A stretch of 64,000 nucleotides of DNA from Bradyrhizobiaceae bacterium PARB1 (GCA_002256345.1 NKIY01000001.1:760194-824193), one strand, 5' to 3'. Shown: positions 32,741 through 42,263, counted from the stretch's first letter. Numbers and translations are program-made. The notes: generated by a model not told the origin, from the sequence alone.

Positions 32741-35449
32741 TTAAGCTGCAATGGACCCGGCGGCGGTCATGAGAAGGCGTTCGAACTCATCCGCGGGGCA
32801 TGGTTTGCCAAAGAAGTAGCCTTGCCCTTCGCGACAACCCATTGCTAAGAGAAGATCGGAGGTCGCCGCATCCTCGATCCCTTCAGCAATAACTGAGAGA
32901 TCGAGCCCTTCCGCAAGAGCAATAACCGATTTTACGATCGTGCGATCGCTCTCACATGAAAGAGCGTCCTTCACGAACGATCGATCAATTTTCAATCCGT
33001 GGAGGGGGAAGGATTTCAAATAGCTGAGGCTGCCAAACCCGGTCCCAAAGTCGTCGAAGACAAGCCGCACACCACTTCGCTTTAAGCTCTCAATCGCTTT
33101 TACGGCCTGGGCTTCGTCGTCTAGGAGAATGTCTTCTGTCACCTCAAACTCAATAAGGTCTGGACGTATCGGAGCGTCATGCAGTAACGCCTCAACCTGC
33201 GCACTCAGCGAATCATCGGAAAATTGGCAGGGTGAAAGGTTGATCCCTATGCGAATCTCGTGTCCCGCTGCCGCCCAACGACTTGCTTGTCGCCATGCAG
33301 TCTCCACAACCCAGCGCGACATTCCGACCGAAACCGCCGTCGCGTTTGCAATTGGAATGAAATCAATTGGCGGCACAAGTCCTCGAGTTGGATGGCGCCA
33401 CCTAATTAACGCTTCAGCGCCGATTATTCGTTTGCTGTCCAGGCAAACCTGAGGCTGATAGAAGAGCTCAAATTCATCGTTTTGTAGAGCTTGAAGAAGA
33501 TCTGCTTCGGTGGCGAGACGCTTTTCGACTAGAGCGCGGTCTTGCGCTTCGTAGAAGTTCGCCGCTCCGTCAGCCTTGTTCTTGTCTAAAGCGATATAGG
33601 CATTGGCGAAGGCGACCTCTGTCGATGGTCCATGCTCAGGCAGGTTTGCTGCGCCGATGCGAACATGGGCTTGGTGCAATCTTTTGCCAACCTGCAATGG
33701 CGTGTTGAAGAGGGCCATTACCGCTGCCGCAACACTTGGTGCAGCCTCTGAAGTGCAATCGCTCGCCAGCAATGCGAACGTTTCATCGCCGATGCGACCT
33801 AAAAAATAGCGATCCTCATGAAATTGATGACGAAGTGCGCTGCCAACTGCTTTGATCAGCTCGCCGCTGAATAGAGGCCCAAGAATCACACTGGTGTCGG
33901 ATACTCGGTTCACCCGTACGACGAAAAGGCAAAGTTGACGATTGCTTGTCAGCAGTTCTGTAACGCGTCGCTCAAATTGATATCGATTGGGCAGACCAGT
34001 AAAGGCGTCGAAGTCCGCCAAGTACTTGATTTTCTCGGCTTCTCTCTTCCGGATCGAAATGTCTCTGAGGCTGACACCATAGCTTAGGCCGTCAGTGTCC
34101 TCCCATGACGAAAAGCAAGCCTCTGCATCGAACTTCTGCCCATCTTTCCGGATACCAACGAACTCGATGAGGCGTCGGTTATGGCCGCCAACGAGGTCGG
34201 CCGTGACGTGAAAGATCGCGTTCGATTCTGCTGAATCCGACATCAATTCACTGAATGAATGTCCGATCATTTCGACCGACAGATAGCCAAAAATTGACTC
34301 GGCTGCGGGATTCCAGACTGTGATGCGTAAACTCGAGTCCATACAGATGAGCGCGTCGCCCATCGACATTGCAATTCGACGAAATCTTCGCTCCGCCACA
34401 CGTGTCATCAGCGCGCGGACGTCGAGTTCCTGAAGGGCGATCACGACTAAGTAGGCGGCGAAGGAAATCTGTAGCAGGGACGTGTCTGCGATCACCGGGT
34501 AGTAGCTTTGGATACAAAGCGCGGTAACTTCGACGGCGACGGAAGCAAAAGCAATAAGTACGAATCGCCTCATCGCAGACATTCGAGGCCAAACATAGAT
34601 CATTGAAATGATGGATAGGATCACGCCCGCCAGGCTGACCACCCAAGATGTCGATGACAATGCGCGGTTTTGAGTGATCGACTCAGCGGCAAGAATTTGC
34701 AGCAATGGGCCTGGCAGAACGGACGCGTTGGGTACGCTGAAGCGATCTCCAAGTTCTATCGCTGTTCCTCCGATCAGAACCTTCTTTCCTCGAAGGCTTA
34801 AGCGCGATGCTGAGTTCTCATCGAGTACATCAGAATAGGAGAACATCGGTATTTCCCGAAAACGGATACCGTGATCAATGTAGAAAGACGGCTTTGATAC
34901 AATACCGCTTCCGGACATAGCCGTCGCGATGGAGGGAACGAGGTCGGTTCCAATCCGGTCCGAGTAGTCGTATTTCCGCGCGCGGCCGTCTTTTCCAACT
35001 TTGACACTTGCGGAAGCGATCCATGCATCGGCGGCGAGAAGAGGAATTGGCAGGTTGTCGTGTACAGAGGGCGAACCACTCCTTTTCGATTGTTGAAACG
35101 CCGGAAGGACAACTGAACTGGTTGATGCTTTGATCGCTTGAGCTAAGTCGTCATCAGCGGCTGGCGTTGACGGCGAGCTGAAATCAACATCGAAGACAAT
35201 ATCGCTTACCCCAATCGCGTCGAGTTTTTTGATAAGATCGGCGTGAATTGATCGAGACCAGGGCCAGGCCCCCATTGCCTCGATTGAGTGTGGGTCGATA
35301 GCTATGAGAGCGATATTGCCCGTCGGCGCGCGGGAGGTCATCGAGAAGCGCCAATCGGCCGCGAAATTAAATAGCGATGCGGAGACTCCAGTCGCTGCCG
35401 CAACGGCTACGACAAGTGTCGCTAAAAGGTGAGCGCGATATGGCTTCAT
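32741..35449 (-). CDS. CHASE2-PAS-GGDEF-EAL cyclic-di-GMP protein
   Basis: 902 residues. An N-terminal membrane helix, then a periplasmic CHASE2 domain (about 30-270; IALIAIDPHSIEAMGAWPWS). Two or three membrane spans (about 275-350) are followed by a PAS domain (about 358-465). The GGDEF domain (about 485-640) has a degenerate signature, RIGDET instead of RGGDEF. The EAL domain (about 655-895) keeps its catalytic set: AEALIRW, FEVTEDIL, DDFGTGFGSLSYL, KIDRSF, AEGIED and QGYFFGKP. It should act as a c-di-GMP phosphodiesterase, with the GGDEF domain as a possible GTP sensor. It follows the FecR-(NG)n gene by 21 bp in one unit, and divergently faces the TpsB gene, so it may link a periplasmic cue to adhesin export. 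Confidence 0.9.
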   Translation of the reverse strand: MKPYRAHLLATLVVAVAAATGVSASLFNFAADWRFSMTSRAPTGNIALIAIDPHSIEAMGAWPWSRSIHADLIKKLDAIGVSDIVFDVDFSSPSTPAADDDLAQAIKASTSSVVLPAFQQSKRSGSPSVHDNLPIPLLAADAWIASASVKVGKDGRARKYDYSDRIGTDLVPSIATAMSGSGIVSKPSFYIDHGIRFREIPMFSYSDVLDENSASRLSLRGKKVLIGGTAIELGDRFSVPNASVLPGPLLQILAAESITQNRALSSTSWVVSLAGVILSIISMIYVWPRMSAMRRFVLIAFASVAVEVTALCIQSYYPVIADTSLLQISFAAYLVVIALQELDVRALMTRVAERRFRRIAMSMGDALICMDSSLRITVWNPAAESIFGYLSVEMIGHSFSELMSDSAESNAIFHVTADLVGGHNRRLIEFVGIRKDGQKFDAEACFSSWEDTDGLSYGVSLRDISIRKREAEKIKYLADFDAFTGLPNRYQFERRVTELLTSNRQLCLFVVRVNRVSDTSVILGPLFSGELIKAVGSALRHQFHEDRYFLGRIGDETFALLASDCTSEAAPSVAAAVMALFNTPLQVGKRLHQAHVRIGAANLPEHGPSTEVAFANAYIALDKNKADGAANFYEAQDRALVEKRLATEADLLQALQNDEFELFYQPQVCLDSKRIIGAEALIRWRHPTRGLVPPIDFIPIANATAVSVGMSRWVVETAWRQASRWAAAGHEIRIGINLSPCQFSDDSLSAQVEALLHDAPIRPDLIEFEVTEDILLDDEAQAVKAIESLKRSGVRLVFDDFGTGFGSLSYLKSFPLHGLKIDRSFVKDALSCESDRTIVKSVIALAEGLDLSVIAEGIEDAATSDLLLAMGCREGQGYFFGKPCPADEFERLLMTAAGSIAA

Positions 35450-35470
35450 AATTGTGAGCCGATCTAAGCG

Positions 35471-36841
35471 TTATTTCCTTCCGTTCCCATTTCCATTGCC
35501 GTTTCCATTATTGCCATTGCCATTGCCATTGCCATTGCCATTGCCATTGCCATTGCCATTGCCATTGCCATTGCCATTGCCATTGCCATGGCCGTTGCCG
35601 TTGCCGTTGCCGTTGCCGCCGTTGCCGTTGTTCCCGTTGTTTCCATTCCCATTGTTGCCGTTCGCGCGGCCGTAACCGTTACCGTTGTTACCTGCTCCCG
35701 AATTCCCATTCCCAGCGGCTGTGTCGCCTGATCTTCCGTAACCATTTCCGGTGGCGCCGGACTTTCCATTGTTTGTAATCGAGTTGGGGTTGGCGGAAGC
35801 GCTTGAAGTAAGGGCGGGCGCAACAATCGGGCTGGCCGCGGCACCGGCTACGTTGTTCGGTATCGCGGCGGGCGTGTTTGAGGTGGATCCGTTCGATACT
35901 GCCGAGGATGGATTTGTGTTTGGCCCAGAGGTCCAGTAACTCGCTCGCCTTGGCTCTCCACGACCGAGCTGCCCATCTGACGCGCCTCGGGCGAGGCCGT
36001 TTGTCACCCGGTTGAAGTTGAGACGTACATCGCCAATCGGTGCGGCGATTTGTGTCGCGCTGTTCTTGTTATGAGATCCAGGTCCACGATTCCCGATTAC
36101 ACCTTCTGACTGTCGACCTGTAGGAGCCGCGGACGGGGAAGAAGTGCCCATGGCTGCGAGCGTTCGGACTTGGACTCCGGTAGCTGCCGAGCGGGGAGCG
36201 GGTAGACCTGACCGCGGCACTGGCAGCCGGTCAAATGTTGGTGTTCTGGGCGTTCCTTGTTGGATAGGACTGTGGATGCCAGGGCCGGATAGCGAAAGCC
36301 CTACACTTCCGGCCGAGCGAGACAGGACGGTCTGACCGGGCATCACTTGCGCGATCTGGCCGGATTTGAAGTCAGCCACTTCGACCTGGCCACGAACAAC
36401 GTTTACGTCGGTCCCTCGGGCCGAAACGCTGACCCGAAACTGCGTTCCTTTGACCACAGCGGCTAGATAGGGCGTTTCCACTTCGAAATGCTTCACGCTC
36501 TTCTTCTCGACGTCCAATAGGATGGAGCCGGCCTTCTGAATTATGGTTGTCGAAAGGCCGTCAGACGAAGCCACCGGAAGCTTCACTTCAGAGTTCGGGG
36601 CTATCAGAATCGTTTCATCTCCGCGTTTGAGCAGAACGCGGCCATTTTGACCGGTGCGAATGGTGTCGCCCGCTCGGATTTCCTGGCTTGTGAGCGATAC
36701 CGGCTGGGCTTTGGAGCTGACTGTCCAGACCTGCCCGGACGACTTGGCGATCTGCCAGCCGCGTTCGTCGGCTGCAAAGGCGGGCGTTACGAGGAGGGCG
36801 AGCGCTGAGAAAGCTACGACTAAATGTCTGATATCCGACAC
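35471..36841 (-). CDS. Exported FecR-domain protein with Asn-Gly repeat tail
   Basis: 456 residues. Signal peptide MSDIRHLVVAFSALALLVTP then AFAADERG. A FecR domain follows (about 45-170; IRAGDTIRTGQNGRVLLKRG, TPYLAAVVKGTQFRV, VRGQVEVADF), then a Pro/Ser/Asn-rich linker. The last about 85 residues are almost pure Gly-Asn, ending GRK. Unlike the FecR at 1764 it has no sigma-binding domain and is fully periplasmic or secreted. Its role is not established; FecR domains of this exported type are often beside CHASE2 proteins. The low-complexity tail could bind the cell wall or be length-variable. Upstream partner of the CHASE2 gene and divergent from the TpsB gene. Confidence 0.85.
   Translation of the reverse strand: MSDIRHLVVAFSALALLVTPAFAADERGWQIAKSSGQVWTVSSKAQPVSLTSQEIRAGDTIRTGQNGRVLLKRGDETILIAPNSEVKLPVASSDGLSTTIIQKAGSILLDVEKKSVKHFEVETPYLAAVVKGTQFRVSVSARGTDVNVVRGQVEVADFKSGQIAQVMPGQTVLSRSAGSVGLSLSGPGIHSPIQQGTPRTPTFDRLPVPRSGLPAPRSAATGVQVRTLAAMGTSSPSAAPTGRQSEGVIGNRGPGSHNKNSATQIAAPIGDVRLNFNRVTNGLARGASDGQLGRGEPRRASYWTSGPNTNPSSAVSNGSTSNTPAAIPNNVAGAAASPIVAPALTSSASANPNSITNNGKSGATGNGYGRSGDTAAGNGNSGAGNNGNGYGRANGNNGNGNNGNNGNGGNGNGNGNGHGNGNGNGNGNGNGNGNGNGNGNGNGNNGNGNGNGNGRK
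35511..35588 (+). repeat. Perfect hexanucleotide tandem repeat (TTGCCA)13
   Basis: Thirteen exact copies of TTGCCA stand inside the 3' end of the FecR-(NG)n gene, encoding Gly-Asn pairs on the minus strand, with degenerate copies on both sides. Changes in copy number keep the reading frame, so slippage would alter only the length of the tail. Confidence 0.9.
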
Positions 36842-37006
36842 AAAAATGCTCCAGAACCGGGGACCGCCACGCTATCTGGAAACATTCAAAAATAAATTTA
36901 CGTGCAAGGACACCTACAACTCGCGCGTTAACGTCTCGTTGACCATACGAACCTACCCACTTGATGAGCGGCCAATTCCGTAGTCGCGCGTCAAGAACTG
37001 GACTCC

Positions 37007-38725
37007 ATGGCACCGTTTTGTTTTGCCGCTTATCGCCCGATCCAATCAGCACTCGTCGCAAGTCTGGTCGCCATAACGCTCATCGGCGGATTGAACGCAG
37101 CGCTTGCTCAAGCGGGCAGTCCTGGCTTCGATCCACTTCAGCCGGAGAAACGCTTTGAAGCTATGAAGCAAGGAGCAGAGCGAGCCGGCGAAGACACTTC
37201 TCTTCCCGCAGTCTCGACCCGCGTTGGCGCCGTCGGAGGTGGCAGAAGCTTCAAGGTGCGCGGCATATCGCTCGTCGGAAACAAAGCGATATCGACAGCA
37301 GCCATCGAGCCTCTGTATCGCAAATTTGTTGGCGACAGGATCACCGAAGGCGAGCTCAGTGAGCTTACCGAAAAGATCAGCGAACTCTACCGCGCTAATG
37401 GCTATCACCTGTCCAGGGCGATTGTGCCTGCCCAAGACGTCGCAAGCGGCGTCATTCTTATCAAAATCGTTGAAGGAAGTATCACCGAACTCGTTATTGA
37501 CGGCGAATCTCAAGGGCGGTTCGGCGTAAGAGCTCTGTTGTCACCTATCCTGGCAGAGACGCCATCGCGACAGCAAACGCTGGAACGCCAGCTTCTACTT
37601 TTAAACTCTCTTCCCGGAATCCGGGTCTCCGATACGTCATTGAAAGAGATAGGCAATACGACCGGAGAGTTTCGGCTATCTGTGTTCGTCAAGTCATGGC
37701 AAACGTATGCATCGCTTGGCATCGACAACTTGGGGTCAAGCTCCGTAGGGCCATGGCAGTCTTATGCAACGGGCGCATTCAATTCGTATATCGTTGCAGG
37801 TGACGCGCTAACGATCAACGGTTCGACAATAGCGAACGACCCAAGCCAACTTGGATTCGGCCGTATTGGATATGAAGCGCCGGTCGGCGTGAATGGTGTG
37901 CGACTGGGCGGATCGGCTTTCTATAGCGAAGTTCGGCCAGGGGACTGGCGCCGAGATTACGGCAACCTCACAAGAACGCAGTCAGCCGAACTGCACGCGA
38001 GCGCCGTCCCGATTCAGACCCAACGCCAGACCTTAACTGTCACCTTAGGATCACAGTTCACGGATGTTTCCGAAGGCGATGCGTTCGGGCCTTTGTACAG
38101 GGATCTACTGCGGACGCTGTATTTTACCGGAGACTACCGGCTAAAAGACGAGTACGGCGGCGCGAACTACCTGACCCTGACGCTGCGTAAAGGACTTGAC
38201 GTGTTCGGCGCGTCGAAAGCCGGCGACGGAATGTTGTCGCGATACGGTGGCTCCGCACAAGCTGCGGCGGTCAATCTCCAATACGCGCGGTACCAGTCTC
38301 TCGCTAATGACTGGTCTGTGAAGATCGCTGGCGCTGGTCAGTTTGCCTCGACACAACTCCTTACGTCGCAACAGTTCTATTTGGGCGGCAGCTCTTTTGG
38401 CCGCGGCTATGGAAATGCTGAGATTAGTGGCGACAACGCCATGGCCGGATCTTTCGAATTGCGTTTCGATGGAACACTTAATGTCGGAGCTCTGCGTGGA
38501 TATCAGATCTACGGTTTTGCTGAGACCGGTGTCGTTTGGAACGTAGGATACCAGTATACAGATGGCCTATCCCTAGCGTCGGCTGGTGGCGGCATTCGGC
38601 TATTTCTCGCGGAAAACCTACAGGCCGACTTCGGTGTCGGTGTCCCTCTTAGCTATCGCCCGTTTGACAACGTCAACCGCAATCCACGTTTTCTGTTCTC
38701 TATTTCGAACGCCTTCCGCATGTAG
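37007..38725 (+). CDS. TpsB/ShlB/FhaC-type outer-membrane transporter
   Basis: 572 residues. The signal peptide ends near LNAALAQA. POTRA-type domains at about 80-235 (FKVRGISLVGNKAISTAAIE, then ELYRANGYHLSRAIVPAQ and the second unit ELVIDGESQG) lead into a 16-strand barrel (about 245-572). The barrel carries the conserved LGGSSFGRGYGNAEISGD segment of the L6 loop motif (RGY). It should export a TpsA substrate across the outer membrane. The only TpsA in the window is the 4,020-residue protein encoded 22 kb away. It lies divergent to the FecR-(NG)n/CHASE2-EAL unit, with a 165-bp shared promoter region. Confidence 0.92.
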   Translation: MAPFCFAAYRPIQSALVASLVAITLIGGLNAALAQAGSPGFDPLQPEKRFEAMKQGAERAGEDTSLPAVSTRVGAVGGGRSFKVRGISLVGNKAISTAAIEPLYRKFVGDRITEGELSELTEKISELYRANGYHLSRAIVPAQDVASGVILIKIVEGSITELVIDGESQGRFGVRALLSPILAETPSRQQTLERQLLLLNSLPGIRVSDTSLKEIGNTTGEFRLSVFVKSWQTYASLGIDNLGSSSVGPWQSYATGAFNSYIVAGDALTINGSTIANDPSQLGFGRIGYEAPVGVNGVRLGGSAFYSEVRPGDWRRDYGNLTRTQSAELHASAVPIQTQRQTLTVTLGSQFTDVSEGDAFGPLYRDLLRTLYFTGDYRLKDEYGGANYLTLTLRKGLDVFGASKAGDGMLSRYGGSAQAAAVNLQYARYQSLANDWSVKIAGAGQFASTQLLTSQQFYLGGSSFGRGYGNAEISGDNAMAGSFELRFDGTLNVGALRGYQIYGFAETGVVWNVGYQYTDGLSLASAGGGIRLFLAENLQADFGVGVPLSYRPFDNVNRNPRFLFSISNAFRM

Positions 38726-38895
38726 CAGGCGCGTAGCGCCACAGCGTTATGCGTTCGACGCCTTTGCAGGACCGCGATGTCTGCTCATGGCGCAAAGCGG
38801 ACATCTTTCCCGAGCCTTTTGACCGATCCGCAGAGATCGACGCCCACTCAACAAAGTCTCGGCGAAAACTTAAACGCGGCTGTCTCCGATCGCTT

Positions 38896-38917
38896 GCCCG
38901 TCGATAGATCGACGGGC
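38896..38917. terminator. Palindromic hairpin after the Bug-type gene
   Basis: GCCCGTCGAT and ATCGACGGGC form a perfect 10-bp stem around AG, 6 bp beyond the stop of the leftward gene at 38924. There is no clear T-run; it may terminate transcription or protect the 3' end. Confidence 0.45.
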
Positions 38918-38923
38918 ACCTCT

Positions 38924-39895
38924 TCATTGAACCGTGAGGCCTCGGTTTGCGATGAGCTGCTTGTAGATCGTCGCTTCCTTGGCGAGGCGGTCGGCCATGT
39001 CTTTTGGCGTGCCGCCGATCAGTGTATATCCGAAGCGATCGACGAAGGACTTCATCTCTTCGGACTTGAGGACCAGGTTGGCCTCCTTGTTCAAGATTTC
39101 GATGATCGGGGCGGGGGTCCCGGCAGGAGCCGCGATTCCTGACCAGGACATGAGGTTAAGGTCGGGATAGCCCAGTTCGGCGGCACAAGGAACGTCCGGC
39201 AACAATGGTGAGCGGGCGTTGCCGCTGACTAAAAGCGGAATAGCGCGTTTAGACTCAATCTGTGGCGTGGCGCTCGGGACCACCTCGAAGAACACATCAA
39301 CCTGTCCGCCGATGAGATCATTCATCGCAGGGCCGCCGCCTCGGTAGGGCACATGCGTCATCTGCACGTAGGTCAGGGAACTGAAAAGCTCCGAGAAAAC
39401 GTGCGGGAAGCTTCCGTTGCCGGCGGAAGCGACAGTCACGGAACCCGGCTTGCTCTTCGCCGCGTCCAGAAGGTTCTTCAGCGTCTTGAACCCGCTCTTC
39501 GCGCTCGCGACCAGCACCGTGGCAGCTTCCGTCAACCCGATGATCGGGGCAAAATTCATCAACGGATCGTAGGGCTGCGGCTTGTAGATGTAGGGGGCGA
39601 TCACAAATGAGCTCGTGGTGCCGAGCAAAAGCGTGTTGCCGTCCGGCGCCGCCCTCGACACGTATTGCGCGCCAATGGTGCTTCCTGCGCCGACCTTGTT
39701 TTCGATGATGAATGGTTGTCCGAGGACGGTCTGCATATGGTTGCAGATCAGGCGGCCCAGCGAGTCCAGGTGTCCGCCTGCCGCGAACGGGTTCACGAGC
39801 GTGACGGGCCGCGTTGGATACTTGCCCTGTGAGAATGATGGTCCTGCAACGGATGCGAAAAGCCCGGCGAGCAGAAGCGAGCGTCGGTCGATCAT
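38924..39895 (-). CDS. Bug/TctC-family periplasmic solute-binding protein
   Basis: 323 residues from MIDRRSLLLAGLFASVAGPS (GGAGGAAAC precedes ATG 39895). The signal peptide is followed by the Bug fold with its hallmarks: PTRPVTLVNPFAAGGHLDSL, NKVGAGSTIGAQYV, TVASAGNGSFPH, VPYRGGGPAMNDLIGGQVD. Such proteins bind carboxylated or aromatic solutes for tripartite tricarboxylate transporters. No membrane components (TctA/TctB) are encoded in the window, so it works with a distant permease or as a sensor. It heads the leftward side of the aromatic cluster, 70 bp downstream of a flavin hydroxylase gene. Confidence 0.88.
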   Translation of the reverse strand: MIDRRSLLLAGLFASVAGPSFSQGKYPTRPVTLVNPFAAGGHLDSLGRLICNHMQTVLGQPFIIENKVGAGSTIGAQYVSRAAPDGNTLLLGTTSSFVIAPYIYKPQPYDPLMNFAPIIGLTEAATVLVASAKSGFKTLKNLLDAAKSKPGSVTVASAGNGSFPHVFSELFSSLTYVQMTHVPYRGGGPAMNDLIGGQVDVFFEVVPSATPQIESKRAIPLLVSGNARSPLLPDVPCAAELGYPDLNLMSWSGIAAPAGTPAPIIEILNKEANLVLKSEEMKSFVDRFGYTLIGGTPKDMADRLAKEATIYKQLIANRGLTVQ

Positions 39896-39965
39896 GTTTC
39901 CTCCAGATGCAATGGCGTTCTCAGCGCGCAAGGGCGCACTGGTGCCTTTTCAATTCAGGTTTTAC

Positions 39966-41165
39966 TCAGACCGGAACAGTGTCCGCGTTGTAGTGGTAGA
40001 GCCAGGCGTAGCGCTCCAGCAGGCGGTCTTCTGCCCATTCACGTTCGACGTAAGCTCCCGCTGAAGCCGGGTCGCCGAGCGCGGGATTGTGGAAACGCTT
40101 GGTGTTGTCCGCCGACCCATTCACGGCTCGTGACGTCCGTTCAAGCCGAGCGGATTCATAGGCTTTGAGCGCTTCGGCGATATCCGTGTGGGCGTCCAGC
40201 GCACGCGCAAGCACATACCCATCCTCGATCGCCATCACGGCTCCCTGAGCCAGGAATGGCACCATCGGGTGGCATGCATCTCCCAGCAGGGTGATGCGGC
40301 CTTCGGACCAGCGCGGAAGCGGCTTTCGGAGCTTCAGCGCCCAGAGATAGGGTTGCGGGATCGCGTTTATCAGTTGCTGGACATCGTCATTCCAACCGAC
40401 GAAGTCTGCGCGCATGTCGTCGTGTGACCCTGGCGTAGTCCAGGACTCTTCGGTCCAATCCGTTCGTTCCACGATGCCGACGAAGTTCATCAATGCGCCG
40501 CGGCGGAGCGGATATTGCACGATGTGGCGACCCGGGCCGACCCAGTTCGAGGACACGTTGCGGGCAAGGCGTGCGGGCAGGGTGTCCATCGGGATGACAC
40601 CCCGCCAGGCGACCAGGCCAGTAAATTCCGGATTGTCGGCACCATGCAGCGTGGCCCTGACAACCGAATGGATGCCGTCGGCACCGATCAGGACATCACC
40701 GGTCGCCCACGTGCCATCAGCGAAATGCAAGGTGACCCGATCTCCCGTGTCCTCGCACGCGATCGCCTTACGGTTCAGCTTGATCGCATGGGGGGCAAGC
40801 GAGGACACAGCCTGCGACAGGATGTCCAGGAGGCCGGGCCTGTACATGGTGACATACGGATTGCCGTAGGTCTGAACCGAGATCGTGCCGAGATCGAAGG
40901 CGGTCCAGGCTTGCCCGGTATTCCACATCCGGATTTCGCGCCGTTCCGGATGCGCTGCTTCTGCCATGATACGGTCTGTGAGACCCAGTTTGTCGAAGAC
41001 CAGCATGCCGTTGGCGCTTACCTGCACGCCTGCGCCGACCTCACGGAGTTCGGGTGCTTGCTCATAGACTTCAACGCTGAAGCCCCGCTTGAGGAGCGAC
41101 AGCGCCGCCGTCAAGCCGCCGATCCCGGCGCCGGCGATGATCACCTTCGGCTTTGTACTGCTCAC
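39966..41165 (-). CDS. FAD-dependent aromatic-ring hydroxylase (salicylate/3-hydroxybenzoate hydroxylase type)
   Basis: 399 residues with the group A flavoprotein monooxygenase motifs: GxGxxG (IIAGAGIGGLTAALSL), DG (LIGADGIHSVVR) and GD (ITLLGDACHPMVPFLAQGA). Size and details (REVGAGVQVSANGMLVFDKL) fit salicylate 1-hydroxylase and 3-hydroxybenzoate 6-hydroxylase relatives. These use NAD(P)H and O2 to hydroxylate, sometimes with decarboxylation. Encoded between the Bug gene and a FAH hydrolase gene in the leftward unit. The exact substrate cannot be read from the sequence. Confidence 0.88.
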   Translation of the reverse strand: MSSTKPKVIIAGAGIGGLTAALSLLKRGFSVEVYEQAPELREVGAGVQVSANGMLVFDKLGLTDRIMAEAAHPERREIRMWNTGQAWTAFDLGTISVQTYGNPYVTMYRPGLLDILSQAVSSLAPHAIKLNRKAIACEDTGDRVTLHFADGTWATGDVLIGADGIHSVVRATLHGADNPEFTGLVAWRGVIPMDTLPARLARNVSSNWVGPGRHIVQYPLRRGALMNFVGIVERTDWTEESWTTPGSHDDMRADFVGWNDDVQQLINAIPQPYLWALKLRKPLPRWSEGRITLLGDACHPMVPFLAQGAVMAIEDGYVLARALDAHTDIAEALKAYESARLERTSRAVNGSADNTKRFHNPALGDPASAGAYVEREWAEDRLLERYAWLYHYNADTVPV

Positions 41166-41240
41166 CTTTTCCCACCCTTGTCGTGCGCGTGCAGCGCTTC
41201 AGTTTCGTCGCCGGTTCGCTCGGCTTGTGTTGTCAGCGCG

Positions 41241-42086
41241 TTATTCCGCGATGACCGGATTCCGCAGAATGCCAATATTGCTCACTTCGACTTCGACCGT
41301 ATCTCCGGCCTTCATGAAGAGCGGCGGTGTGCGCTTGGCACCCACGCCTCCGGGCGTTCCGGTCACGATCACGTCGCCGGGAAGCAGCGGCAAAATCGCT
41401 GAGCAGTAAGCTATGATTTCCGGAATGCTGGTGATGAGTTTGTCGGTCGTTGTGTGCTGGACCACCTGGCCGTTGAGGCGTGTTTCCAGCGTCAGCTTTG
41501 ACGGATCCGGGATTTCGTCGGCCGAGACGAGCCAAGGGCCGAAAGCGCCCGTTCCAGCGAAGGTCTTTCCCGAAATGAACTGCGTGGTGTGCCGCTGCCA
41601 GTCGCGTACGCTTCCCTCATTGTAGCAGGAATAGCCAGCGATATAGCCGAGGGCCTCGCTTTCCGGGATGTGGCGGCCGGTCTTGCCGATCACGATGGCG
41701 ACTTCGCCCTCGTAGTCGAAATGGTCCGACACCTTGGGCTTGATCATCGGCTGCAAGTGGCCAACCTGGCTTCCGGCGAAGCGAGCGAACAAAGACGGCT
41801 TCTCGGTCGCCGTACGGCCAACCTCTGCCACGTGATCATGATAGTTCATGCCAACGCAGATGATCTTGTCGGGGTCGGGAATGACGGGAAGGAGCGTCAG
41901 GTCGGCGAGCTGGTAATCCACGTCACCGGTTGCGACCAAAGCCTTGGCAGCAGCGAAGTCATCCCGGTCAATGAATTGACGCAGCGACTTCGAACGATCA
42001 AGCCTGCGCCCGAGGTCGATAACCCCCTTGTCGGTCACCACGCCAAATGAAGCGTTACCAGCGCGCGTGAACGATATGAACTTCAT
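41241..42086 (-). CDS. Fumarylacetoacetate hydrolase-family protein
   Basis: 281 residues from MKFISFTRAGNASFGVVTDK (ATG 42086, with AAGGAGG upstream). The FAH core carries the acidic metal ligands in FDYEGEVAIVIGKTGRHIP, plus VGMNYHDHV and GDVIVTGTPGGVG. Members are Mg2+-dependent hydrolases or decarboxylases of 2,4-dioxo acids (fumarylpyruvate, acylpyruvates, 2-oxohept-3-ene-dioate). First gene of the leftward unit, divergent from the VOC dioxygenase; two 17-bp palindromes lie between. A second FAH gene at 51075 is broken, so this one may cover the step. Confidence 0.85.
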   Translation of the reverse strand: MKFISFTRAGNASFGVVTDKGVIDLGRRLDRSKSLRQFIDRDDFAAAKALVATGDVDYQLADLTLLPVIPDPDKIICVGMNYHDHVAEVGRTATEKPSLFARFAGSQVGHLQPMIKPKVSDHFDYEGEVAIVIGKTGRHIPESEALGYIAGYSCYNEGSVRDWQRHTTQFISGKTFAGTGAFGPWLVSADEIPDPSKLTLETRLNGQVVQHTTTDKLITSIPEIIAYCSAILPLLPGDVIVTGTPGGVGAKRTPPLFMKAGDTVEVEVSNIGILRNPVIAE

Positions 42087-42263
42087 AATATCCTCCTTGG
42101 AGGGCGAAGACGCGGTCGTCGCGCTGAAGCGGCAGCAACCAAGCGGCCTTCGGCTCTTCCTTATGTTTGTTGCACTGCGCGCGTGACCGATTGACTTCAA
42201 TCATTTCGGTCCTGCCAATCTGTCCCGTACGGGCAGGCGGTGATCAACGTCGGAACTTAAAAC

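Noticed and set aside
35454-35675. Pro-Leu repeat protein on the plus strand
   Set aside because: It is only the complement of the TTGCCA repeat in the FecR-(NG)n gene; no start context.
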